Assembly (NCBI GenBank): GCA_946481355.1
Contig: CAMLNH010000053.1
Location: 1 to 11,170 of the forward strand
Length of the DNA: 11,170 nt
Direction: 5' to 3'
Source: an uncultured Curvibacter sp.
GTDB taxonomy: Bacteria; Pseudomonadota; Gammaproteobacteria; Burkholderiales; Burkholderiaceae
Positions 1 through 5,568 of the stretch are shown here, in pieces. A program made the position numbers and the translations under genes. The notes beneath the pieces are model-generated. The model was not told the DNA's origin. It searched no databases and worked only from the letters and a program-made list of their open reading frames with translations. How positions within the stretch are numbered: the first letter of the stretch is position 1; the number at the start of each line of letters is the position of its first letter.

Positions 1-89
1 CTGGTGCCGAGGCCCCGAAAACCGCCGTTAAGCGCGTCCGCAAAGTCGCCGCGCCAGCTGCAGCAGCTGACGGCGCCAAAGGAGAATAA
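1..89 (+). CDS. rpsC: Small ribosomal subunit protein S3, C-terminal end (partial)
   Basis: Only the last 28 codons and the TAA stop (87-89) are in the window; the frame is open to the left edge. The visible tail is rich in Ala, Lys and Arg, with [20 protein letters not shown] near the end. That is the low-complexity basic extension seen on S3 in Burkholderiales. S3 binds 16S rRNA in the head of the 30S subunit near the mRNA entry channel; the KH domains that do this lie outside the window. The assignment rests on this tail plus the fixed order rpsC-rplP-rpmC-rpsQ. The Shine-Dalgarno sequence for rplP (AAGGAG, 79-84) lies inside the last S3 codons, so translation of the two genes is probably coupled. 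Confidence 0.9.
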   Translation, partial: GAEAPKTAVKRVRKVAAPAAAADGAKGE

Positions 90-91
90 AC

Positions 92-508
92 ATGCTGCAA
101 CCCGCTCGCAGAAAATACCGCAAGGAGCAGAAGGGCCGTAACACCGGTATCGCCACCCGTGGCAGTACCGTGGCTTTCGGCGACTTCGGCCTGAAATGTA
201 CCGACCGCGGCCGTCTGACGGCCCGCCAGATCGAGGCGGCACGTCGTGCCATCTCCCGTCACGTCAAGCGTGGCGGCCGTATCTGGATCCGCGTGTTCCC
301 CGACAAGCCGATCTCCCAGAAGCCTGCTGAAGTGCGTATGGGTAACGGCAAGGGCAACCCCGAGTACTACGTGGCTGAGATCCAGCCCGGCAAGATCGTG
401 TTCGAGATCGTCGGCGTGCCCGAAGAGCTGGCCCGTGAAGCGTTCAAGCTGGCTGCCGCCAAGCTGCCGCTGCGTACCACCTTTGTCAGCCGCATGATCG
501 GCCAGTGA
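92..508 (+). CDS. rplP: Large ribosomal subunit protein L16
   Basis: This is L16, a component of the 50S subunit that binds 23S and 5S rRNA near the peptidyl transferase centre and helps place tRNA in the A and P sites. The 138-residue product is full length for the family. It starts with the typical [17 protein letters not shown] and contains the conserved block [20 protein letters not shown] (residues 41-60), then [22 protein letters not shown] and [19 protein letters not shown]. The ATG at 92 is preceded by AAGGAG with good spacing, and the gene begins 2 bp after the rpsC stop. It sits in the S10 operon, with rpmC 16 bp downstream. Nothing is unusual in the sequence. Confidence 0.98.
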   Translation: MLQPARRKYRKEQKGRNTGIATRGSTVAFGDFGLKCTDRGRLTARQIEAARRAISRHVKRGGRIWIRVFPDKPISQKPAEVRMGNGKGNPEYYVAEIQPGKIVFEIVGVPEELAREAFKLAAAKLPLRTTFVSRMIGQ

Positions 509-524
509 TCAGGAGAACGAAGAA

Positions 525-719
525 ATGAAAGCTACTGAACTGCGCCAGAAGGATGTCGCCGGTGTGCAAGCCGAGGTCAAGGAGCTGCAAAAAGCTCACT
601 TCGGCCTGCGCATGCAGAAAGCCACGCAACAGCTGAACAACACCGCGTCGCTGCGCTCGACCCGTCGGGCCATCGCGCGTGCCAAGACCATTCTTGCTGA
701 AAAGCAAGCCGCCAAATAA
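525..719 (+). CDS. rpmC: Large ribosomal subunit protein L29
   Basis: This is L29, a small two-helix protein at the exit of the 50S peptide tunnel, next to the docking site for trigger factor and SRP. The product has 64 residues, normal for the family. It opens with [18 protein letters not shown] and carries the typical middle [15 protein letters not shown]. The Lys/Arg-rich second half ([14 protein letters not shown]) matches the known rRNA-binding helix. AGGAG at 511-515 lies 9 nt before the ATG. The gene sits between rplP and rpsQ, the standard order, and is transcribed with them. Confidence 0.97.
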   Translation: MKATELRQKDVAGVQAEVKELQKAHFGLRMQKATQQLNNTASLRSTRRAIARAKTILAEKQAAK

Positions 720-728
720 GGAGCCGAC

Positions 729-998
729 ATGACGGAAGCTAAAAAATCCCTCAAGCGCACCTTGATTGGCCAGGTGGTCAGCGACAAGCGTGCCAAGACC
801 GTGACCGTTCTGGTCGAGCGTCGCGTCAAGCACCCGATCTACGACAAGATCGTGATCAAGTCGAGCAAGTACCACGCCCACGACGAAAAGGGCGAATTCA
901 AGCTTGGCGACAAGATCGAGATTACCGAAAGCCGCCCGATCTCCAAGACCAAGAACTGGGTTGCCACCCGTCTGGTCGAGAAGGCTGCTGCGGTCTAA
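729..998 (+). CDS. rpsQ: Small ribosomal subunit protein S17
   Basis: This is S17, a primary 16S rRNA-binding protein with an OB fold, needed early in 30S assembly. The product has 89 residues, the usual length. It contains [20 protein letters not shown] near the N-terminus, HPIYDK in the middle and the family signature [18 protein letters not shown] (residues 61-78). AAGGAG in front of the ATG is a good ribosome binding site, 9 bp after the rpmC stop. It is the last ribosomal gene here: an intrinsic terminator starts about 30 bp after the stop codon. The L14-L24-L5 genes that often follow are not in the window, so the S10 and spc clusters are separated, or at least interrupted, in this genome. 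Confidence 0.98.
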   Translation: MTEAKKSLKRTLIGQVVSDKRAKTVTVLVERRVKHPIYDKIVIKSSKYHAHDEKGEFKLGDKIEITESRPISKTKNWVATRLVEKAAAV

Positions 999-1030
999 GC
1001 ATTTGGCAGCCCCGGCTGCAACGATGCCCA

Positions 1031-1062
1031 AAACGGCTCACAATGCGTGAGCCGTTTTTTTT
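1031..1062 (+). terminator. Rho-independent terminator of the S10 operon
   Basis: A perfect 11-bp stem, AAACGGCTCAC (1031-1041) with GTGAGCCGTTT (1047-1057), encloses a 5-nt loop and runs into eight T residues (1055-1062). This is a textbook intrinsic terminator on the plus strand. It lies 32 bp after the rpsQ stop and 32 bp before the peroxiredoxin gene, so it separates the two transcription units. Confidence 0.93.
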
Positions 1063-1094
1063 GACCCATTTTTCACCCAATCGAGGAGCACAAC

Positions 1095-1601
1095 ATGATC
1101 AAAATCGGTGACACCCTGCCCAACGCCACCCTGATGGAATATTCCGAAGTCGAGGGCAATGGCTGCAGCATCGGTCCCAACCCGGTGGACGTGAGCAAGA
1201 GCGTGGCGGGCAAGACCATCGCGATCTTCGGCCTGCCCGGCGCCTACACCCCGACCTGCTCGGCCAAGCATGTGCCGGGTTACGTGGAGAAGTTCAACGA
1301 GTTCAAGGCCGCCGGTGTCGACGAGATCTGGTGTGTGAGCGTCAACGACGCTTTTGTCATGGGTGCCTGGGCCCGCGATCAGAAGACCGCCGGCAAGGTG
1401 CGCATGCTGGGTGACGGCAGTGCCGACTTCGCCAAGGCCACGGGCCTGACGCTGGACCTGACCGCACGAGGCATGGGGTTGCGCAGCAACCGCTACTCCA
1501 TGCTGGTCAAGGATGGCAAGGTGCAGAGCCTCAACATCGAGGCACCCGGCAAGTTCGAGGTCAGCGACGCCGGCACCCTGCTGGGCCAGGCCAAGGGCTG
1601 A
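1095..1601 (+). CDS. Peroxiredoxin, Prx5 subfamily (thiol peroxidase)
   Basis: This is a cytoplasmic thiol peroxidase that reduces H2O2 and organic hydroperoxides. The 168-residue product has the Prx active-site motif PGAYTPTC (residues 48-55); Cys55 is the peroxidatic cysteine, with Pro48 and Thr52 in their conserved places. Arg133, in NRYSMLVKDGKV, matches the conserved active-site arginine of Prx5 proteins. Two other cysteines are visible (Cys24 and Cys80), but none lies where human PRDX5 has its resolving Cys151. A 1-Cys mechanism using glutathione or glutaredoxin is therefore likely (inference). GAGGAG at 1083-1088 sits well before the ATG. The gene stands alone between two terminators, and I see no clear promoter in the 32 bp in front of it. 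No glutaredoxin domain is fused to it, unlike some bacterial Prx5 proteins. Confidence 0.93.
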   Translation: MIKIGDTLPNATLMEYSEVEGNGCSIGPNPVDVSKSVAGKTIAIFGLPGAYTPTCSAKHVPGYVEKFNEFKAAGVDEIWCVSVNDAFVMGAWARDQKTAGKVRMLGDGSADFAKATGLTLDLTARGMGLRSNRYSMLVKDGKVQSLNIEAPGKFEVSDAGTLLGQAKG

Positions 1602-1623
1602 GCGGTTCCCGCGCTTGCGCCAC

Positions 1624-1653
1624 AGGCCACCGCTGTAAGGCGGTGGCCTTTTT
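1624..1653 (+). terminator. Rho-independent terminator after the peroxiredoxin
   Basis: A perfect 10-bp stem, AGGCCACCGC (1624-1633) with GCGGTGGCCT (1640-1649), encloses a 6-nt loop and is followed by a T run (1649-1653). It lies about 22 bp past the peroxiredoxin stop. On the minus strand no T run follows the stem, so it probably acts only on plus-strand transcripts and does not serve the convergent acetyltransferase gene. Confidence 0.88.
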
Positions 1654-1662
1654 CATGGGGGC

Positions 1663-2172
1663 CTAGAGTCGGGTGTCGGCCAGCGTGACCATGAGGTAGT
1701 GTGCGCCAGCTATGGGGTTGTGATAGTAGGGCGGAACCTCTTCAAAGCCCAGGCCCTCATAGAGGGTGCGCGCGGCCTCCATGTCGTCCAGGGTGTCGAG
1801 CAGCACGTGGTCGTAGCCGCTGACCCGGGCGGCGTCGAGGATGGCTTCGGTCAGCTGGCGGCCCAGGCCCAGGCCCCGGTAGGCTGGCCGCACATACAGA
1901 CGCTTCATCTCGCTGGCGTTGGGGTAGTCGGCGGCGTCCAGGGGGCGCAGGGCGCAGCAGCCCGCCAGGGCGCCGTCGACGCGTGCCAGCAGCAAGGCGC
2001 CACGCGGCATGGCATAGTCGCCAGGCAGGGAGGCCAGTTCTTCCTCGAAACCCTGGAAGCAGAGGTCGATGCCGAGGCCGTCTGCGTATTCGCGGAAAAT
2101 CTCGCGCACGGCGTCAAAGTCAGCCGGTAGCTGCGGGGTCAGAAGCTCGACAGTGGGGCGTGACACAGTCAT
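1663..2172 (-). CDS. GNAT-family N-acetyltransferase
   Basis: A 169-residue acetyltransferase of the GNAT superfamily, expected to move an acetyl group from acetyl-CoA to an amine on a small molecule or protein; the substrate cannot be read from the sequence. The acetyl-CoA pyrophosphate-binding motif A is clear: EMKRLYVRPAYRGLGLGRQL at residues 88-107, with Arg99-Gly100-x-Gly102-x-Gly104. Motif B follows as LDTLDDMEAARTLYEGLGFEEV (about 125-146), where the Tyr in LYEGLGF is the usual general-acid position. The start at 2172 is the first ATG in a sensible place, but no strong Shine-Dalgarno precedes it. It lies 14 bp from the ATG of the divergent M48 protease gene, so its promoter must overlap that gene's 5' end. 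Confidence 0.88.
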   Translation of the reverse strand: MTVSRPTVELLTPQLPADFDAVREIFREYADGLGIDLCFQGFEEELASLPGDYAMPRGALLLARVDGALAGCCALRPLDAADYPNASEMKRLYVRPAYRGLGLGRQLTEAILDAARVSGYDHVLLDTLDDMEAARTLYEGLGFEEVPPYYHNPIAGAHYLMVTLADTRL

Positions 2173-2186
2173 CGTGGGATACAGGT

Positions 2187-3017
2187 ATGAAGAGCAAGTT
2201 TAGCGTCATGAAGAGGCAGCCCCTGCTGGTGGGGCTGCTGTGTGCCGGCCTGCTGGCCGGCTGCCAGTCGGTGCAGACCACCGGGGCGGGGCAGGTGGGT
2301 GTCACGCGCAACCAGTACATGGGTGTGAGCGCGGCCCAGGTGGATGCGGCCTCGGCCCAGTCCTATCGCAAGATGGTGCAGGAGGCTGAGGCCAAGAAGC
2401 AGCTCAACCGTGACCCGGCCATGGTGGCGCGGGTGCAAGGCATCGCCAAGAAGCTCATTGCCCAGACCGTGCATTTCCGGCCGGATGCGCTGAGCTGGCA
2501 ATGGGAGACGAACGTCTTCCAGAACAACGAGATCAACGCCTTCTGCATGGCCGGCGGCAAGATCGGCATCTACAGCGGTCTGATCGAGAAGCTCAAGATC
2601 ACTGACGACGAACTCGCGGCGGTCATGGGGCACGAGATCGCCCACGCGCTGCGCGAGCATGTGCGCGAACAGGTGTCGCTGCAGCAGGCGGCGCGTCTGC
2701 CAGGGGTGGTGCTGGCCATCGTCACCGGCAACCAGGCCTTGGCCGATCTGGGTGACACCGTCACCAGCGTCAGCCTGACTCTGCCGCGCAGCCGCGAGGC
2801 CGAGCGTGAGGCCGACGTGATTGGTGTGGAGCTGGCTGCGCGTGCCGGTTATGACCCACGGGCGGCCATCAGTCTGTGGCAGAAGATGAACACCTTGGGC
2901 GGCGGACGTCCGCCCGAGTTCCTGAGCACGCATCCGGCGCCCGAATCGCGGCAGCAGGACCTGGCGCGTATCAGCGACATCGTGATGCCCCTGTACGAGC
3001 AGAGCCGCAAGCCCTGA
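2187..3017 (+). CDS. M48-family zinc metalloprotease, periplasmic lipoprotein
   Basis: A predicted lipid-anchored zinc endopeptidase of peptidase family M48, resembling E. coli LoiP/YcaL, which act in outer-membrane protein quality control. From the ATG at 2187 the product has 276 residues. The N-terminus has a lipoprotein signal peptide with lipobox LLAGC, Cys26 being the lipidation site. The zinc motif is HEIAH (His149-His153) within ELAAVMGHEIAHALREH, and the third ligand is Glu206 in EREAD (ExxxD pattern). The family's C-terminal block FLSTHPAPESRQQDL is at 245-259. No TPR domain follows, unlike BepA. A second in-frame ATG at 2208 also gives a good signal peptide and neither start has a strong ribosome binding site, so the start is uncertain by 7 codons. 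The stop lies 3 bp from that of the convergent cytochrome gene. Confidence 0.92.
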   Translation: MKSKFSVMKRQPLLVGLLCAGLLAGCQSVQTTGAGQVGVTRNQYMGVSAAQVDAASAQSYRKMVQEAEAKKQLNRDPAMVARVQGIAKKLIAQTVHFRPDALSWQWETNVFQNNEINAFCMAGGKIGIYSGLIEKLKITDDELAAVMGHEIAHALREHVREQVSLQQAARLPGVVLAIVTGNQALADLGDTVTSVSLTLPRSREAEREADVIGVELAARAGYDPRAAISLWQKMNTLGGGRPPEFLSTHPAPESRQQDLARISDIVMPLYEQSRKP

Positions 3018-3020
3018 AGT

Positions 3021-3683
3021 TCAGCGCGTTCCCAGCCACAGCAGCAGGGCGACAGCCGCGGCGCACAGCAACAGCAGAGCGGCAGCCAGCAGCCGGCTGC
3101 GCGCATCATCGCGCGAGGCCTGCACGGCCTGGGTCAGCAGCTTGTCGCCATCCAGCATGGGCCGGATCAGGTTCTGCTGCCGGCCCCAGAGGTACCAGAG
3201 GATGGCCGCGGTGTGCAGCACCACCAGCGCGATCAGCACCCATTGCCCGACGGCGCGGTGGTACCAGGTGGCCAGGCTGACCCAGGCGCCGGGTACGAGC
3301 TGTGTCAGCGGGCCCGCGGAGGCGATCTCGTCATCGCTGATCAGGCCCGTGGCTACCTGCACCAGCAGGAAGAGCAGCAGCGCAAACACCGAGAGCGCGC
3401 CGGTCGGGCTGTGCCCGATGGTGTGGGCGGGATCGCCCTGGCCTCGCAGGTAGCGCCAGACACTGGTCGGTGCGTAGAGAAAGCTGCCGAAGCGTGACCA
3501 GTGTCCGCCTACCAGGCCCCAGAGCAGGCGAAAGAGCAGCAGCGTCAGCACGGTGTAGCCGAGCCGGAAGTGCCAATCCATCAGGCCCAGCTTGGCGCTG
3601 GCGACCAGGCCGATCACGCACAGGGCCAACAGCCAGTGAAAGAGGCGGGTCGGCAGGTCCCAGATCCGGATACGGTGCGGCAT
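3021..3683 (-). CDS. Cytochrome b561-type dihaem membrane protein
   Basis: A di-haem b inner-membrane cytochrome of the bacterial b561 / Ni-Fe hydrogenase cytochrome b family. It is expected to pass electrons between the quinone pool and a periplasmic partner. From the ATG at 3683 it has 220 residues. It opens with the family signature IRIWDLPTRLFHW (His16), then DWHFRLGY (His38) and LLFRLLWGLVGG, then YHRAVGQW (His142) and LHTAAILWYLWG (His157). His16, His38, His142 and His157 are the likely haem ligands. There are four core membrane helices and an extra C-terminal helix (about 196-216) after a charged loop. An in-frame GTG four codons upstream is also possible, but the Shine-Dalgarno (3689-3692) favours the ATG. 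It is divergent from the cytochrome c' gene, its likely partner. Confidence 0.9.
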   Translation of the reverse strand: MPHRIRIWDLPTRLFHWLLALCVIGLVASAKLGLMDWHFRLGYTVLTLLLFRLLWGLVGGHWSRFGSFLYAPTSVWRYLRGQGDPAHTIGHSPTGALSVFALLLFLLVQVATGLISDDEIASAGPLTQLVPGAWVSLATWYHRAVGQWVLIALVVLHTAAILWYLWGRQQNLIRPMLDGDKLLTQAVQASRDDARSRLLAAALLLLCAAAVALLLWLGTR

Positions 3684-3688
3684 GGTGA

Positions 3689-3692
3689 TCCT
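3689..3692 (-). promoter_or_regulatory. Ribosome binding site choosing the cytochrome b561 start
   Basis: AGGA on the minus strand lies 5 nt upstream of the ATG at 3683. It also lies inside the four extra codons that would be used from the in-frame GTG at 3695. A ribosome bound here would start at the ATG, giving the N-terminus MPHRIRIWDLPTRLFHW typical of the family. Confidence 0.6.
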
Positions 3693-3773
3693 CACGGTCG
3701 TGGTGCTGCTTGGTATTTTCCCTTAGAAGACCCGGCGCGGCGAACTTTCCGGGCCGGGCGCAGCTCCCAGCAG

Positions 3774-3787
3774 CGGGAACCTTCCCG
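3774..3787. repeat. Short inverted repeat upstream of cytochrome c'
   Basis: CGGGAA (3774-3779) and TTCCCG (3782-3787) form a 6-2-6 inverted repeat about 10 bp upstream of the cytochrome c' ribosome binding site, in the 126-bp region between the divergent b561 and c' genes. It could be an operator half-site pair or a small RNA hairpin. It does not resemble an FNR/NnrR site (TTGAT-N4-ATCAA). No convincing -35/-10 pair was seen in this region on either strand. Confidence 0.3.
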
Positions 3788-3809
3788 TCAACCAACAAAG
3801 GACCGCCCG

Positions 3810-4259
3810 ATGAAAACAATCAGTATCCTGGTCGTGGCAGCCGCCAGCCTGGGCTTCAGCAGCCTGGCCTCGGCCCAGTTCGCCAAAGCCGAAGACGCCA
3901 TCAAGTACCGAAAAAACGCGCTCTTTGTGATGCAGCAGCATTTCGCCCGTGTCGGGGCCATGGCCAGCGGCAGGGTGCCTTTCGACGCCAAGATGGCTGC
4001 AGACAACGCCGCCATCGCGGAGGGCATGTCACGCCTGCCCTGGGCTGCCTTCGGCGAGGGCACCGACAAGGGTGACACCAAGGCCAAGCCGGAGATCTGG
4101 ATGGAGCAGGCGAAGTTCAAGGCGGCGTCCGAGAAGATGCAGGCCGAGATGAGCAAGCTGGCCGCTGCAGCCAAGACCGGCAATCTGGACAGTGTCAAGG
4201 CCGCCTTTCAGGCCACCGCCGGCAGCTGCAAGGCTTGCCACGACGACTTCCGCCAATAA
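3810..4259 (+). CDS. Cytochrome c' (periplasmic class II c-type cytochrome)
   Basis: A four-helix-bundle monohaem cytochrome c, exported to the periplasm. Members of this family bind NO and CO at a five-coordinate haem and are linked to NO tolerance. From the ATG at 3810 the product has 149 residues. A Sec signal peptide ends in SLASA with cleavage expected after Ala22, leaving about 127 residues, normal for cytochrome c'. The haem site CKACH is at residues 140-144, close to the C-terminus as expected for class II, with His144 as the axial ligand. AAAGGA (3797-3802) is the ribosome binding site and fixes the start. The frame stays open upstream to about 3501, but that part is the antisense of the b561 gene. 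The gene is divergent from the b561 cytochrome, its probable electron partner, and is followed by a palindromic terminator. Confidence 0.94.
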   Translation: MKTISILVVAAASLGFSSLASAQFAKAEDAIKYRKNALFVMQQHFARVGAMASGRVPFDAKMAADNAAIAEGMSRLPWAAFGEGTDKGDTKAKPEIWMEQAKFKAASEKMQAEMSKLAAAAKTGNLDSVKAAFQATAGSCKACHDDFRQ

Positions 4260-4278
4260 GAGCGCGAATGCCTGCTTC

Positions 4279-4314
4279 CATGACAAAGCGGCCCCGCGGG
4301 GCCGCTTTGTCATG
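4279..4314. terminator. Perfect 36-bp palindrome, probable bidirectional terminator
   Basis: The arm CATGACAAAGCGGCCCC (4279-4295), a central GC, and its exact reverse complement (4298-4314) make a perfect palindrome with no mismatch. It lies between the stops of two convergent genes, cytochrome c' (4259) and the TlpA-like protein (4326). The RNA from either strand would form a very stable GC-rich hairpin. There is no long T run, only a short TTTG inside the arm, so it may stop transcription less cleanly than the other terminators here, or mainly protect 3' ends. Confidence 0.75.
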
Positions 4315-4325
4315 CGGAGGCACGA

Positions 4326-4823
4326 TCAGGCCTGGGCCAGCAGCTCCTCGATCAGTCGATGCAGCTCGGCAAAATCGGGCTCGCCCACATAGCGCTTGAC
4401 GATCTCGCCACGCTTGTTGACCAGGTAGGTGGTGGGGGTCAGGCGCACATCGCCCCAGGCCTGGGCCACGGCGCCGGTGTTGTCGATGGCCACCTTGAAG
4501 GGCAGCTTGCGTGTCTCGCTGAAGTTCACGACGTAGCTGGGGGGGTCGTAGCTCATGGCCACGGCCACGGTGTCGTAGCCGCGCCCACGGTATTTCTCGT
4601 AGGTGGCCATGAGCTGGGGCATCTCGGCGACACAGCTGGTGCAGCTGGTGGCCCAGAAGTTCACCAGCACGACCTTGCCGCGAAAATCAGCGGTTTCCTT
4701 CTTCGAGCCGTCGAGCAGGACGAAGGCGGTGTCCGGGGCCGGTCCGAAGCCGGGGCTGCGCAGCAACAGCCAGGCGGCGACGGCCAGCACCGCGACTGCG
4801 GCAAGATAGAGGGGGCGTTTCAT
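4326..4823 (-). CDS. TlpA-like membrane-anchored thioredoxin-fold protein
   Basis: A TlpA/ResA/AhpC-TSA-type thiol-disulfide oxidoreductase facing the periplasm. Relatives reduce cysteines for cytochrome c maturation or copper delivery to cytochrome oxidase. From the ATG at 4823 the product has 165 residues. An N-terminal hydrophobic segment (about 5-21, YLAAVAVLAVAAWLLL) acts as signal anchor. The redox motif is CTSC (Cys61, Cys64) within LVNFWATSCTSCVAEMP, and the cis-proline is Pro130 in RLTPTTYLV. The start is uncertain: in-frame ATGs at 4841 and 4844 add six or seven residues, and none has a clear Shine-Dalgarno. The frame is open further to 5003, but that would overlap the divergent DUF4197 gene and is unlikely. 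With a cytochrome c' next door, a haem-apoprotein reduction role is possible but unproven. Confidence 0.9.
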   Translation of the reverse strand: MKRPLYLAAVAVLAVAAWLLLRSPGFGPAPDTAFVLLDGSKKETADFRGKVVLVNFWATSCTSCVAEMPQLMATYEKYRGRGYDTVAVAMSYDPPSYVVNFSETRKLPFKVAIDNTGAVAQAWGDVRLTPTTYLVNKRGEIVKRYVGEPDFAELHRLIEELLAQA

Positions 4824-4842
4824 CGCGGGAGACAAGGACATC

Positions 4843-5547
4843 ATGGATCGACGCAAGTTTAATGGGCTTGGAGCTGGCTGGCTGGCCGGAGTTCCCGCAC
4901 TGTGGCTGCCGGACGCATCGGCGCTCAATCTGGCCGATCTGAGCCAGGGCGAAGCGGTGCAGGGGCTCAAGAGCGCGCTGGAGCGCGGGGCCCGGACTGC
5001 CATAGCCGAGCTGGGCCGGCTCGACGGCTTTCTGGGTCGGGATCAGGTCCGCATTCCCCTGCCCCTGCGCTTGCAGGAGCACGAGAAGCTGCTGCGGCGT
5101 CTGGGCCAGGGGCGACGTCTGGACGAACTGGTCACGACCATGAACCGCGCCGCCGAGGCGGCCGTGCCCCAGGCGCAGGAACTCATGCTGGGCGCGGTGC
5201 GCAATATGACGGTGGAGGACGGCAAGCAGATCCTGCGCGGGGGCGACACCTCCGTCACCACCTTTTTTGCCGACAAGACCCGCGTGCCGCTGGGACAGAA
5301 ATTCCTGCCCGTGGTGGGCGCCACGACCGCGCGCCTGAATCTGGCCGGGCAGTACAACCGACTGGTCGGCAAGGCCTCCGATTTCGGGCTGCTGCGGCGC
5401 GAGGAAGCGACCATTGAACAGTATGTGACAGGCAAGGCGCTGGACGGGCTCTACTTCATGATCGGGGAAGAAGAGCGCAAGATCCGGCAAGATCCGGTTG
5501 GAACGGGCAGCGCTTTGCTCAGCAAGGTGTTTGGCGCGCTGCGCTAA
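4843..5547 (+). CDS. DUF4197 family protein with Tat-like signal peptide
   Basis: A 234-residue protein that I recognise as the DUF4197 family of exported proteobacterial proteins; its biochemical role is not known. The N-terminus MDRRKFNGLGAGWLAG has a twin-arginine pattern (RRKF) before a short hydrophobic stretch and an ASA cleavage site around residue 27, so Tat export to the periplasm is likely. The body is mostly helical. Recognisable blocks are LDELVTTMNRAAEAAVPQA, the central DGKQILRGGDTSVTTFF, and the late KALDGLYFMIGEEERKIR followed by DPVGTGSALLSKVFG. AAGGA at 4834-4838 is the ribosome binding site. Its start lies 19 bp from that of the divergent TlpA-like gene and would overlap if the longer TlpA start is used. 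It is first in a run of six same-strand genes. A 10-bp tandem repeat is near its 3' end. Confidence 0.88.
   Translation: MDRRKFNGLGAGWLAGVPALWLPDASALNLADLSQGEAVQGLKSALERGARTAIAELGRLDGFLGRDQVRIPLPLRLQEHEKLLRRLGQGRRLDELVTTMNRAAEAAVPQAQELMLGAVRNMTVEDGKQILRGGDTSVTTFFADKTRVPLGQKFLPVVGATTARLNLAGQYNRLVGKASDFGLLRREEATIEQYVTGKALDGLYFMIGEEERKIRQDPVGTGSALLSKVFGALR
5478..5497 (+). repeat. Two tandem copies of a 10-bp unit inside the DUF4197 gene
   Basis: CAAGATCCGG occurs twice in direct contact (5478-5487 and 5488-5497) and encodes part of the conserved C-terminal block. Ten is not a multiple of three, so loss or gain of one unit would shift the frame for the last 15-20 residues. Two copies are too few for an active phase-variable tract; it may simply be chance. 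Confidence 0.7.
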
Positions 5548-5568
5548 GGCGGCAGGGATAATCGTCGC

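Noticed and set aside
1061..1094. TTGACC as a -35 box for the peroxiredoxin gene
   Set aside because: No -10-like hexamer is found 16-18 bp downstream; the region there is the ribosome binding site.
1983..2186. Upstream extension of the M48 protease frame
   Set aside because: It is antisense to the acetyltransferase, and the lipoprotein signal peptide fixes the real start at 2187 or 2208.
4842..5003. Upstream extension of the TlpA-like protein to 225 residues
   Set aside because: The extra N-terminus is Ser/Ala/Pro-rich, would bury the signal anchor and overlaps the DUF4197 gene.
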